Source: Manihot esculenta (taxonomy: Eukaryota > Streptophyta > Magnoliopsida > Malpighiales > Euphorbiaceae). Taken from it: a stretch of 64,000 nt of DNA. Of the stretch, positions 11,801 through 24,458 are shown piece by piece. Below the pieces are notes generated by a model. That model was not told the origin of the DNA, searched no databases, and saw only the letters and a list, made by a program, of their open reading frames with translations. The stretch is taken from the NCBI RefSeq assembly GCF_001659605.2, contig NC_035176.2, forward strand, positions 29,878,716 through 29,942,715. The letters are read 5' to 3'. A program made the position numbers and the translations under genes. Position 1 is the stretch's first letter. Every line of letters starts with the position of its first letter.

Positions 11801-14800
11801 TCTTACTATTGAGGTGACGAATTTGTCCTTTTCTTTTTTATCCTAGAATATTCATTTGTAGAGTCTGGAAATTCCTTATCTGCTGACCTGAGTTTGGAGG
11901 TTCTTGCCATGAAGTTGATCTTTCTGGAGTTGTCAATTCTGGATGCTTTGAATTAATGCACATTTATCATATGATAAGCTCATGTATTATGAGGACTCAT
12001 GTTGAGGACTTCATAACATCAAATTTCTTTACTGATTTTAGAAAATCTATAGCTTGCTATAGATTTTCTTTATGTTGCTCTGAACTGTTAATTGTTATAT
12101 TCTTAATTTTCAACATGGATGTGCTTTATTTTCCCCCCTGAAATGCTGGTTGTGCTAGTCATATCTGTTTGAATTGATGTGATTTTCCTTGATTCATAAT
12201 TACTAAGAGAATGTGTTGTCCCTACAATTCAAGAGGTAATAGAAGACAGATCTCTTTAATTTATGGAATCACCAAGACATAATTTAGGAGTGAGTTTGGA
12301 ACTATTTTTTTGTAGCTTTTGTCATAAATATGAAAGCTTATGTATTGTGAAGTAAGTGAAGTGAATGAAAGATGTAACCTTTGTGTTCTTTCCTCTGTTC
12401 CTCTGTTTCTTTTCATTTATCTTCTCTCTTTTTATTTTTTTCCTTTTTCTAAAACTTAACAATGATTTGACCTAAAAAGTATCCTTATGGTGTCTGATTT
12501 GCATGATCAATAAAGGAACACTGAAATCATTTCCTTCATCCTTCCTCTTCCTTTGGTTGAAGAATTTGACTTCTGACTACTATGCATGTTGTGCTTGTAG
12601 TGGCTATCGGCAGTAGAGCTTGGGCTATTGAAGGGTCGCCATCCTCTTTTAAAAGATGTAGATGTTAACTTCAACCCAATAACAAGTTTAACTCTTGTGG
12701 GAGGCAGGACATCAAACAAAGGTATCAAACTTGAGAAATTTTTAGATGTTGCTGCAAGTGATGCTAATAGGTACACCATAGGTCCCCTGAAAGAGAGGAT
12801 TAAAGATAGTATTACTACTGTCCAATCAAGATCCAGACAAGATGCATATAGAAACTTTGAAATTAAAGAGAGATTGCAAGAAGTGGAAAATGGTGCATTT
12901 CAGCAGACCAGCTCAGTTGATGTAGAATTGGTCAAAGAGGAGGTAGCTGACACCGTAGATACTGGAAGTGGTCAAGTGCTACAAACAGCACAGGTGGTAA
13001 TGAATATGCTTGATGTTACTATGCCTGGCATTCTGGAAGAAGAAGAAAAGAAGAAGGTAAAAGCAGTAACTTTGATCAGCTTTATTTATCCGTCTGTCTT
13101 TCAAAATAAGTATAAAAATAAGTATGTTATTGTAGAAGCTGACTTTTGTGTTTTATTCTTATGATGTATTAGTGTAGACTGAAGTTTGATTGGGCTTTAT
13201 TGTCACTGCCATTTGCTGCAAATTGGATGGGGATTTTAATTTTTCATTCTTGCTAGAAATGTCAATAATATCTTTATTGTAGGTAACGTTGGCATTATGG
13301 AGAGATGGAAAATATATACCTTCTTCCTCTTCTTGTGCTTCTTGCCAAATGTTATTAAGAGCACTTGTTTTGGTTTACTGCTTCTATCAGTTGTTTTAGG
13401 CTTGCAATTTTGTGGTTTAAGGAACCTGTGAGACTCATCTGGGACCTATCTGCAGGTCTTGAGTGCTGTGGGTCAAGGAGAGACACTCATGAAAGCTTTG
13501 CAAGATGCTGTGCCAGAAGATGTTCGTGGAAAGCTTACAAGTTCTGTAACAGGAATTTTGCATGCTCAAAATGCAAACTTAAAACTTGATGGACTCCTTG
13601 GTAAAGTTCCTGCTGTGTCATCTGGGATTAAGTCAAAGATCCAGGAAAAGGCAGGAGGAACATTAAATGATGAACCTACATCTAATGATCCTCATTCCTC
13701 AGAGGAGATCAAAAAGCCTGATGACTTGGCAGATGTCTCTGATAACAATCAACCTGGGTCATACAAGTCTGTTACCGGGCTGGAATTAGGACATCGCTCT
13801 TCAGATAATTTGCATAACTTCAGTGATTTTGGGCAGCCTCAAACAGTGAACATTCAGCTAGGTGATACTTGTGATTATGTTAAGGATAAAAATGAGTCAG
13901 GAAATAATCATGAAAGTGACGATCTTGTCAAAGAAAAAACTATTTCATATTCTAACAGCAGTGAAAAGGGATTGGATACCAGCACCAAGCAAAGTGTTAC
14001 TAGCCGCCCTGAAAATGCTGCTGGCACTGAGGAAGCAATTGTTGATGAGCTCAAGGTGGATGAGAATGGTGGAACACCTCAACTAGAAATGAAAAGGGAG
14101 ATGCATACCCAGAAAAATGAAGAGAAAACCCCAAATTCTTCAACAGACCTAAGTAAGATGGCATCGGGAAACATGGTTGAAGAAGCACCTTCACCTGCGG
14201 TGTTGTCTCCTAACTCCCTACCAATGGAAAATGACAGCAATGATACTCAGAAGAGGGACAACATAGCAGTGCAGCCTGTTTCTGATCAAAATAAACCAAT
14301 TATGTCTGATTCTAATTCCCCTGCATTCAATGTTGTTCAGGCTTTAGATGCCTTGACAGGGATGGATGATTCCACCCAAGTGGCGGTTAACAGTGTTTTT
14401 GGTGTCATAGAAGACATGATTTCTCAGTTGGAAGAGGAAAAAGATGACGAGAACCAAAACCAGGATAGAGATGAGGTTGAAGGTGAGACAGATGATTCTA
14501 GGTCCAGGAAAGAGAATGCCACTGGTGATAACATTGTAAAAATAAATGGCAAGAACGACTTAACCATGCAGCCTGGTATTTCACAGGATTCTGCTCCATG
14601 TAAGAAGAAAGCAACTGGCATCAACCCGCAGAATGTTGTGAGTGCAGGAAGGATAGAGGAAAAACTCACTGGGAATTCTGTTATTTATGGTGAGAATGTT
14701 ACTGATGGTTACTGGGGGGTTACTTCCAGTAACCATAAATATAAGAAAGGAATAAAGAAGAATCAATTAGTTGGTGGCAATTTTTTGGCTGATTACGCTG

Positions 14801-17800
14801 ATAGACAAGTAAATAGCATTCCATTATACATAACAGGAAATCCATATGGGGAATATATACAAAATGAGTACTTCCGCAAGTATCTTCTCTCAAAGATGCC
14901 AAATGATAAACCACTTGATTTAGATATGACTACTGCTCTGTTGCTTGACTATTTCCCAGAAGAAGGTCAGTGGAAACTCCTGGAGCAACCTGGAAATATT
15001 GGAGAATCTAGACATGATGTTAAAGCTCACAGTGTTGTTGACAGAAAAGATCGGGTTCATTCACCTGTAAATGTGAATGATACAGACAACATTATTGAAC
15101 CATCATACATACTATTAGATGCCGAAAAACAACAGGAAACTGTTGGAGAATATAGCATTGTGAACAGTTCTAATGAAAATGTTGAAAATAGATTAGAAGA
15201 GGTGATGCAGTTGGTGAAACTTATTATAGTGGATGCTTTAAGGATTGAAATTGATCGCAAGCTGAGTGCAGACACCATGAAAGAAATGGAACCCACACTC
15301 ACTAGTGATCTTGAGCAAGTGGCGAATGCAGTATCTTTGGCCATTGGACACGAAGGCAGTTTGTACTTGCAAGGCAAAGACTTAAGTATTGATGGTGCTT
15401 CTGAAAAATTTGGTACTCTTCAAGGAGAGCATATAGTAAGGGCCATTTCTTCAGCTGTTCTGAGCACGAGTTATCTGAGAAGAATTTTGCCAGTTGGTGT
15501 TGTTATAGGCTCTAGCTTAGCTGGTTTGAGAAAATATTTCAATGTAGGTACCAGGCCTGATAATGACCTGACATTGAATGGCCAAACAAAGATATCCAGG
15601 GAAGAAAGTCTAGATAAGCCTAGCATGAGGGAGGATGATCAGAAGCCTATTACCAGAATGGATCAAAATATTAGTATGAAGGGTACAAGGGGTAGAGAGG
15701 GGAAAGAAGCTGAATTGAAAAATAGGAAAAACGATAGTGTCATGGTTGGGGCTGTTACAGCTGCCCTTGGAGCATCTGCTTTACTGGTACAGCAACAGGT
15801 AATAATCTATTTTGATGCTTTGTTTCTGTTCTGGAGGCTTTTTGAATCCGTCTCTTGGTGATTATAATTGTGAGAAATAGAGGTTCATGCAAGAGGATAT
15901 TAATTCTTTTCCTTGAAATGTATATGTTCATTTATCTAAATTACATACTCCGCCATTCTAAATTTGCCTGTGGGTTGTTCTTCATTAGCATACAAGTTTA
16001 GGATTTCTTTTCTAAGAATATTGCACTCCATTTTTTTGGATTACAATCAAATATAATGTTGGCAACAAAGTGGATGAGTATCGTTGATTTCATTACTTAT
16101 CAAACATCAAATCTTAATTTCTTTGATATATTGTTCCTCTTTTTTATTTTTAATTTGATTTTTTTTCTGTTGTGCTTGTATTGAAATTTAGCAATAGAAT
16201 GCCTGAAATGGCCATGCAACAAGCTTGTATGTGTGGATATGATAAACACCCCTAAAAGACTGATAAGATTTGATAGGGATAGGCTACCACATGCATACAT
16301 ATGGCATGCCCTTGTGTGTAAATCTTTACTAAGGTTTTGAAAGTTTTGTGTTTGTACATTGCAGTAATTTAACTACATGCACATTCTGATTTGCATCTGT
16401 CAAAAGAAGTAGAAGTATGACCTTTCTGATATATCATATGTGACCTCGAGTATAAAACAATATTAGCAATTTACTTCCAAATTTATGTGTCTCTGCTTGC
16501 ACACATCTACACGTTGACCAACCCAATTAAATAACAGGTTGGTGTTAATACCCATTACCCCATGGAGGCCTTGAGCTCAGTTCAAACGCCAAAAAAACTG
16601 TTAGAAATGACCTTTTGGTTGGGGGTGAAAAGGGAGAGAGATTATTGAGTCATATCAAGGAGTGCTTCATATTGTCTGTCATATGGATATAACGAATACA
16701 TAGTTCTCCTTCTGAATGTTACTTTGGGTACAGAAATGGCTTTTTCACTAAAATGTACCTCTTTTTAGCACTTTCCGTATTCATGCTTGTTGATTAATTG
16801 TTTCTCCTTTTCTTTCTCTGGTTTTCTTTTTTGATCCATATTGGTATATGTAACTATGAAGAGTCAATACCACGGCAAGGAAACTGAAGAAAGTTCTTTG
16901 AAGTCCTTGAATGAGAAAGTAGATGATGTGAAAGCAGTCGACAAGGTTGGTGAATCAATTTCTGAAAAAATGCAGAACAATGTAGTTGCAAGCCTTGCTG
17001 AGAAAGCCATGTCAGTTGCTGCTCCAGTAGTTCCTACGAACGAAGATGGTGAAGTGGATCAAGATAGGTCTTTAACTATACCATAAATTTTTTTTCATAC
17101 TTAACTGGCATATTCAGTATTAATAAAATTAATATGTGTATGCCCATATCATTAGGCTGGTCGCAATGCTAGCTGACTTGGGACAAAAGGGTGGCTTGTT
17201 GAGGCTGGTTGGTAAAGCTGCTTTGCTTTGGGGTGGCTTACGTGGTGCTACAAGTTTGACTGACAAGCTTATCTCGTTTCTACGTATGGCTGAACGTCCC
17301 TTGTATCAGAGGTAATCTAAGCCCTTGAATGTTCTTCCCTGCAAGCTTTCCTCGTCTTCTTTCTCTTGCAGTTATTTGATTCTCCCTAATCCTGCCATTT
17401 GTCTCTACTATGGCTAGTTTAATAATTTAAGCAAAACTATGTTGAATATTAGGAAGTAAACATTATACTGAAATCTTTGGCAAAATACATCTGTATCTCG
17501 AAGAGTAATTAGTTGGCGAAATTTTAGTGATAGTCTTTGGAATTTCAAGATTCATTTTTTAGCTAGCTATCCCATTATTTTTCCGTATTTCTCTAGTTCT
17601 TAGCTTACTTTTGACTTGAACAAATTCATAAACCAACATATCCATAATTTGGTGTATTTCTGTTTGTGATCGTATTAATTTGACATGCCAGGTGGACTTC
17701 TATCCTATTTGAAATGATTCTTTTGCTAGAATTCAGTTCAAATGATCTTGTAATAAATTGTGTTTGGAATAAACATTAAAATGATTTTGTATCCTATAGT

Positions 17801-20800
17801 TTGGAATAAGTGAAAAATAAAATTTAGATGCTTGTTCTTGTCACTCGTTTTTACAAAGAAACAAATATAATTTAAGGAGCGCTATTTTGGATGTTCAATA
17901 AGAGACTTCATTAGATGAATTTAATTATTGCAAAATTATATCACTTTTGGCAGGAGTACTTTTTTTTTTTTTGATAAAAGAATTGAAGTCTAACAATTTT
18001 GAAGTTTCCAAACATGACAAGTGGTCAAATAGAATTGAATTTCTTTTTTTATTTTTTTTTATTTTTTGTATACTTTCCTAGCAAATATCATATTGAAATA
18101 ATAAATAAATGATAATGACCTTTCATATTATTTATGACTTTTAATTTTTTTACATATATTTTTATCCTATAATTGCATTTGATGCTGTTGTGGGCCCTAG
18201 ATGTGGGTTGGATTTGCAAACCAAGAAACAAGAAGGAAAGTTGGACAGCCACTCTGATACTCAAATTAGTTATAAAGGTGGTAAATAATATGGAAAACAA
18301 CTAGAAATCTTAGAATAAAAACATACTTGATTATGGAGACATCAACTCCTTAAATATGCCGCTTTTAGGGACTTTGAGAACTATTAAGAATGTGATGTAA
18401 AATCTCATTAGGAGTGGGAAGTTCAATCCTATTAGAAATATCCTTCTGAAGTGGAGAGTTTGCTTTGTATTACTTCTCTCTCTCTCACCTTTGGATGAGA
18501 ATTACAATGGCCAAGTGATAAGCGGTTGTCGAAGCCGTCAAAAATAAACCTATTATCAACCAACAAAATAAATTTGCAGATAGTGGCAATAGGGTCGAAC
18601 CACAGGGATTTGACACTACGAATTTTCCTATTAATGACTTGGACAAGTAAATAACAAGTAATTAAAAGAGGGGGGTTTGATTTGATGAGTTAATATTAAA
18701 TAGCAAGAGAAAGCAATAATTTAAAAAGATGAGAATTTCAATGGGAGAAGGATTCTAGTTGAAGCATGGATCTATTTCAGCTTGTTTAGAATTGATCATT
18801 GATCTTTTTAATACTCTTATCTATTTCAATAAGTTAGTTTAGGACGTGGAAGACGCTTCTCACAATCCAAATTCCTCCTTAGTTTTAGTTTGATTAGGAA
18901 ACGTTCGCTACTCAAACTCTAGTTAACAAGTTGCCAAGGAACGTCCTTGGGGCTTTTAGCATCGAACAACTGTTAACTGCATTAGGACTTAGAGGAACCC
19001 AACTCTAACCTTGCCAACCGCGTGGTCAAGTTTAGATTATGCAACCGATTATATTTGTGTTTAAATAATCTAAGCAATTACGGACCTAAATTATTCAAAC
19101 AATATATTACTCAAGCAATTTAAAAGCAACAGGCCTTAATTGATTCTAAAAGCAAAGTAATAATTATAGAAAGATCAAGTTGCATAAATATTGAAGGTAA
19201 ATAAGAGTTTAATAATGGAGATTTAAATCTCCCAATTCATCACAAATCTGAAATTCACCAACTTCAACTAGAAAAGACTGGATTTAGCCACTCATGGTGG
19301 ACAAAATCACAAAAGGAAGAAGAAAGAAAAGAAGAAGAAACTGCTGTATTTTCTGCAGAATTGCTGAAGATGAGATGCCCCTTTGCTGGTTTGGATGCTG
19401 CCCTTATATAGCTGGAGAATCCAATTCCAATTTGATTAGGGTTTTGAAATCTCAATTTGATTTGGTCTTCTTTGTAGTCTTTGATTCCTCTTTGGATTTT
19501 GTATTTGATTGAGAATGGAACTCTCTAAGTGAAGGCGTGGCTCTTGGGACTGATCTTATGGTGTTTGAAGTGGATTTGAACTTCTTTTCTTTGAATTTGG
19601 ATTTTCTGCTCTTTTCCCGCTTCTGCTGTCAATTCCTGCTGTCAGTGTGATCGGGGCGGTGATTTGGCCAGATCGCTGCCCCGATCGCTTCCTGTGAATC
19701 AGTCCAGTTTTCAGCTTTCTGTTTCTGCTTGATTTGGGCAGTGATTTGGGCAAATCACTGACCCAATCACTTTTCTGTCATTTTCTGCACTTTTTCTTCA
19801 GTTTTCCAATTTCTTTCTTTTCTGTAAAAATAAAGTAAAAACCATAAATTAAGCTAAAAATTGTGTAAATAAGTAATAATAAATATAATAAAAATATGGC
19901 TAAATTATGCTTGATCACCAAGTTATGTCTCAAATGGAGTTGAACTTGAGCAGAAGTCTGAGTCATTGTCATGCCCAGATCAACTAAATGGTTTGAATCA
20001 TGCGTAAGGTTCAAGCCTTAGGTTCTTGGACCTGTAAACGACTGACGTAAGGTCTTGAAATGATGCTAGTCATATCAACATTCACAAAATGAAACTAGAA
20101 TGGTTCATCAAAATTGAACATGTGAAATGGGGAGAGGGGGAGGAAGGAGGGGGGAAGGACTCGGAGGACAAAGAGAGCATCAATTCTCCTCAACTTTTTT
20201 AAATCCGGCTCAGTCTTAGAACTAGCGAAGACAGAAGGTTGAAAATATAAAATTCAATCAGAGTCAAACAGATGTACTGTTCCTTTTGAATTCTTGTCAA
20301 TAAAATATTAAATTTATGTTATGAATATTAATATGCTAAAATTAAATTAATATAAAATAAATTAATAAATATTTTATTTTATAAATTAATTTTAGTGCAT
20401 TTGCTTGTAAACCAAAAATGTCCTTTTAATATTTAATTAACTTGTCTATTTTACCCTTAAATTTTTAGGATACAATTATTCCCCAAATTTTTGTATTCAA
20501 GTCACTGATAATGAACTTGTATTTGTTTAGAGTTTCTCTTTGGAGAAGTTGGACATCACCATTGCATTTAGAACGTCAACAAAATTTTGTCTTGTCGAGC
20601 GTTGCCACATATGGATAGCAGTAGATTGGGCTTTTGAACTTTTTAAGACTTGTTCATATTTAGAAAATATGTTGTTGTCCGATTTTGGTTTTAGTTGTTG
20701 GTTACTGTATACATTAACTTATTCATGCAAATCACTAATTAAGCATAAAATGCACATTAATAGATTTTTAAATATTTATATGATTATTAAAGTTTTAAAA

Positions 20801-23800
20801 TATACTTTTTGGTAAAAATATATTTTCATATGGATTATTAAAAACTTATAAAGTTATATCGGTGTTACGGTCCTGCAAAATTGATCTAATTATGGGTCTG
20901 TGGGTTAAGGAATCAGGTGGAAGGGAAGGATAAGAATGGTAAAAATTTAATCAAATTCATTAGAGTATCTGGATCTCTTGAGTTGAGTACTAAAAAACTT
21001 TTGAAAATTTTTTAGCTGATGTTTATCAATCTGCTATCAACTTAAATGCAAGTTGGAGTTTTAACTACCTCCTTAAAAATAGAAACTTAAAATAGCATAA
21101 TGGAGGCTAACCTCCTACAAATTAGAATTTGGAAATAACTAAACAAAATATGGAAATAACTAAATACCTAAACAGAACATGGTCTTTGTCACTACCCATT
21201 ATTACGCATAAACTCATGATCTATGTCACAGTCAACTACTAAATAACTATCCACTGTTGCATCAGTGATGAATCTATTGAAGTAGTGGTTTGCTAACAAT
21301 GGGTTTTAGTTTATATATGGGTAATGATAATTGGGTTTAGGATAGATTTTAATATGGTTAATGGTTTGGGATGATTTTGGGTATTCTAATGATAATCAGT
21401 CTTGTTAGGGTGATTTTTGTAGGTACTCTACCTATTGGCATTTCTATTGCTATGTGTTACCGTGGCTGGCACTAGCGGAGCCAGGTGGTGGCCAAGGAGG
21501 GCCATGGGTCCCCATAAAAATTTTAAATTTTTTAGGGATATTTAGGTAGTTTTACATAAAATCGAAAAAATTACCATTAAGCCCCTGTATGTTTGAGAAA
21601 TTTATTAATTAGTCCTTATTTCAAAATTACTAAATTAAAATATTTTGTATTTTATAAAATCAAATTCCTTAGACATTTTATCAAATAAATCTTTAGTAGC
21701 CTTTAATACTTACACTTTTTAGTTCATGTAATTTTAACTATGCATATTATACTATTTAGTCCTCTCCATTTTCTATTCTTTTTCAATAAAAAAAATTATT
21801 TATTATCTTCAATATTTCAACTTCAAGTCATAAACTTTTTCTTAAATTATTTACTTATTATTTAATTTAATTTTATACATTGTTTTATTATTAAGAAATG
21901 ATAATTTTTTGTTTATATTTTTTTTATTTGACTTAGTTGCTAATCTATTTATGTGATTGAATATTATATTTTAGCTTCCTAAACTTAGAGAAATAAATTT
22001 TAAATTTTTGAAAATAAAAGTGTTTTATGAGTAATGTTAGATGATTTAATGGGTTTCATGGACTATATAAAATTACAAAAATAAAATATAACTTTAATAT
22101 CTAATAGGTAACAGAATTTAAATTTAAAAAATTTTAAATATGAATAAGTGTTTTTATGTCTAATAGATTAGACTATTCAAATTTAGGAAAAATAAAATTA
22201 AAAAAAAATGTTGTTTTTATGGGTAATGGGTTAGAATGTTTAAATTTAGGGAAATTTAATTTTAATAGTAAACAATAAATTAAATTATTATGTTATTTCA
22301 ATAGTATTTTTTTTATGGATTTGCATGTCATAACTAAAGGAGAAAGAACTTTTTCTACAATAAATATTATAAAAAGTATGAGCTATTAAATTATTTATCG
22401 TCTACTTGCATTGAAAGATATACTTATATATATTGATAATGAAGTTATTATGAATATATTTCAACCAACGTAAAATGGATAAGAATCATGTATTTATTTC
22501 TATGCATTTTATTTTGTTTGATCATTTATTTGAACTGGCCCCCCAAGTTAAATTTGTGCATCCGCCGCTGCTGCCTGGTCATCATGTTTTGGCTGGATTC
22601 CACAAATCTCTGTTGTTAAGGTAACCTGGACCAGACATTAGCCTAATTCAAAGGTTTCCTTGTTGAACTGGCAGGTCCAGATTTGAAACAATGTTGTCTT
22701 TATTTGCTTGGGTCTTTCTTTTAGTGTGAGAAGGAAGTCTTAGAAGGAAGCTGCAGATATTGTCAACATCCCTTTCTGTTCTTTCTAGTGGATAAAAAGC
22801 ATATTTATTGCCTATGGTTTACCTATTTGATATATGTTGCTTTTTGCTGTATCAGTCCATTAGTATTTGGAATATTTTTTTTACTGATTCTCTTCAATCA
22901 TTATTTTTCCCGTAGGATTTTTGGGTTTGTTGGGATGGTGCTTGTTCTATGGTCACCGATCCTTGTACCGTTGCTTCCAACACTTGTGCGGAGCTGGACG
23001 ACAAGCAACCCCTCCAGATTTGCTTACCTTGTTAGCATTATTGGACTTTATACAGCTGTTATGATACTTGTTATGCTATGGGGCAGAAGAATTCGTGGGT
23101 ACGAAGATCCACTTGAGGAATATGGTTTGGATTTTATGAAACCACACAAGGTATGGTTGTAAACTATTCGTCAGATTCTTGTGTTTTTAGACGAGCTTAA
23201 AGTTGAAAATTTGGTAATTTGCTTAATGTCTCAGCAAGTTCTGCACTTGCCTGGCCAATGATAAGAGTAGCAGTTACTTACATTTTGTGAATGAAGAAGC
23301 AAGTTTATTACTCATTTTCAATGGCAATTATCTTTTTCCTACTATGGCAAGTTGCAAATTCTTAGCTGCAAAAGGGGGAACTTTCAGTTCACAGTTCTCT
23401 TCTTCTTTCTCCTTAATGGAGTTTAGTTTTGAAACTGGATGAATATTTTTGTGGTCCCTGTAGATTAGACAGTAGGTTATACTGCTGATTTTCTGAGCTC
23501 ACTTGTTGCAGATAAAATTTTTTTTCATGGGATTGATTGGAGGAATCATGCTGGTTTTATCAATACAGTCTGTAAATGTTTTATTGGGCTGTGCAAGTTT
23601 CTCACGGCCTGCAAGTCTTCCTACATCTTCAGATGCCATTGCATGTCTCAAAGTATGTGGGCAAGTAATTATGCTGGCTGGTCGAGGAATTATTACAGCA
23701 ACCGGTCTTGTGCTTGTTGAAGAACTGCTTTTCAGATCTTGGTTGCCTGAAGAAATTGCCACTGATCTTGGTTATCATCAAGGGATCATCATTTCAGGAC

Positions 23801-24458
23801 TTGCATTTTCTCTTGTCCAGAGGTATCTTCGTCATTTACTATGTTGTAACATCATATAGCACCTTCCTTTTTCATATCTTTCCCTTTTGGCATATTTAGA
23901 GGCATATATTCTTCATTCCTCTTCAATTTTGGTTCCCATTTTCTTAACATCATTTTGGGTACTAGTAACTATTTGGATATTTGTTTAAACAAAAATCATT
24001 CTGCATTTTTGGTCATGAAGAACTACAGTAAATGTAGGGATGACAATTAAATGCATGGGCAAATTTGGTTCATGCTTATGATAGATTAAAAAGTTTCATT
24101 CTATGATTATTATTAATTATCAGCCGCTATGTCATATTTGTTTCTTCCAATTGATTTCAGGTCTCCCTTGGCAATACCAGGGCTTTGGCTTCTCTCTTTG
24201 GCTCTGGCTGGATTGCGTCAAAGAAGTGAAGGCAGCCTTTCCATTCCAATTGGTTTACATGCAGGGATCACGGCTTCAAGTTTTATTTTGCAAACAGGTG
24301 GATTTTTTACCTATAAACCCAACTATCCTCTCTGGATAACTGGTACTCACTCATTCCAACCTTTCAGTGGGGTAGTTGGCCTTGCATTTTCTGCATTACT
24401 AGCAATAGTTCTGTATCCAAGGGAGCCTCTAAAGAAAAAGAAGACCGTTAGAGAATAA
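8847..24458 (+). CDS. EMB8-like alpha/beta-hydrolase fused to a CAAX-protease-like (CPBP) membrane domain
   Basis: Eleven exons join in frame with canonical GT-AG sites: 8847-9589, 10889-11165, 11367-11552, 11661-11813, 12601-13056, 13456-15798, 16862-17067, 17156-17311, 22916-23150, 23512-23822 and 24161-24458. They encode 1787 residues, as expected for the plant family of large EMB8/CAAX fusion proteins. The N-terminus is Ser/Arg-rich and resembles a plastid transit peptide. Residues about 180-450 form an alpha/beta-hydrolase fold of the EMB8 type (LLVPGTTEGS, MNPRGCAGSPL, GWGYGANML, NDDGTVP). Exon 6 supplies a roughly 780-residue acidic low-complexity linker. Exons 8-11 encode hydrophobic segments with the CPBP motif EELLFR (residues 1655-1660). 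The usual Ser nucleophile is Gly280, and the second CPBP motif reads FSLVQ (FxxxH expected), so catalysis is doubtful in both halves. The exon 7 acceptor (atgaag|agt) is weak; the other junctions are clear. The first in-frame ATG after a pyrimidine-rich leader was chosen as start. Confidence 0.88.
10468..10735 (+). repeat. diverged tRNA-derived SINE-like sequence in intron 1
   Basis: The 5' part carries a box-A-like phrase (cagctgagcggttgg). The 3' part resembles the conserved end of plant Au-type SINEs (agatcttgcttaaggagg then agctgtatttgggtaactg) and is followed closely by a T-run at 10725-10733. The copy is diverged and box B is not clear. It lies in the sense orientation within the first intron of the hydrolase gene. 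Confidence 0.4.
19649..19686. repeat. 38-bp near-perfect palindrome, copy 1
   Basis: The sequence begins gatcggggc and ends gccccgatc. As RNA it can fold into an 18-pair stem with a 2-nt loop, using three G-U wobbles (pairs 10-29, 12-27 and 16-23). Confidence 0.8.
19731..19768. repeat. 38-bp palindrome, copy 2
   Basis: It has the same length as copy 1 and starts 82 bp downstream. It begins gatttgggc and ends acccaatc. Sixteen of 18 stem pairs form. Pair 4-35 changes from C-G to T-A, and the three wobble pairs of copy 1 become Watson-Crick A-T or T-A pairs. Confidence 0.8.
21470..22570 (+). mobile_element. hAT transposon remnant (zinc-finger MYM-type transposase family)
   Basis: The left end reads cactagcggagccagg and the right end reads catccgccgctg, so the termini are imperfect inverted copies of the CAGTGGCGGAGCC-type ends common in plant hAT elements. 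The 8-bp flanks (21462-21469 gtggctgg, 22571-22578 ctgcctgg) match at 6 of 8 positions, consistent with an old hAT target-site duplication. At about 22340-22470 a decayed hAT dimerisation tail is readable (ERTFSTINIIKS, then a stop, then ALKDILIYIDNEV). The remaining interior is AT-rich and non-coding. It sits in intron 8 of the hydrolase gene in the gene's orientation. Confidence 0.7.

Larger units (their letters stand above)
18515..20090. repeat. unclassified non-coding interspersed repeat
   Basis: The stretch differs in composition from the surrounding intron and has no long open frame. It opens with a phrase (gataagcggttgtcgaagc) followed by a segment ending gtcgaaccacagggattt, a wording I associate with multicopy non-coding plant repeats, though I cannot name the family. 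It contains purine-rich and pyrimidine-rich blocks and the two 38-bp palindromes annotated separately. I could not define terminal repeats or a target-site duplication, so both ends are approximate. Confidence 0.4.
17312..22915 (+). other. intron 8 of the hydrolase/CAAX gene, enlarged by repeats
   Basis: This 5.6-kb intron is by far the longest in the gene. It contains an unclassified repeat (about 18515-20090), a purine-rich G/A stretch at 20123-20180 and a hAT transposon remnant (21470-22570). The flanking exons splice in frame (phase 2 on both sides), so the insertions do not break the gene. Confidence 0.75.

Noticed and set aside
18515..20090. Intronic repeat as a retrozyme (hammerhead ribozyme retroelement)
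   Set aside because: I looked for the hammerhead core (CTGANGA followed by GAAA) in the element and did not find it. No LTR pair of the expected length was seen.
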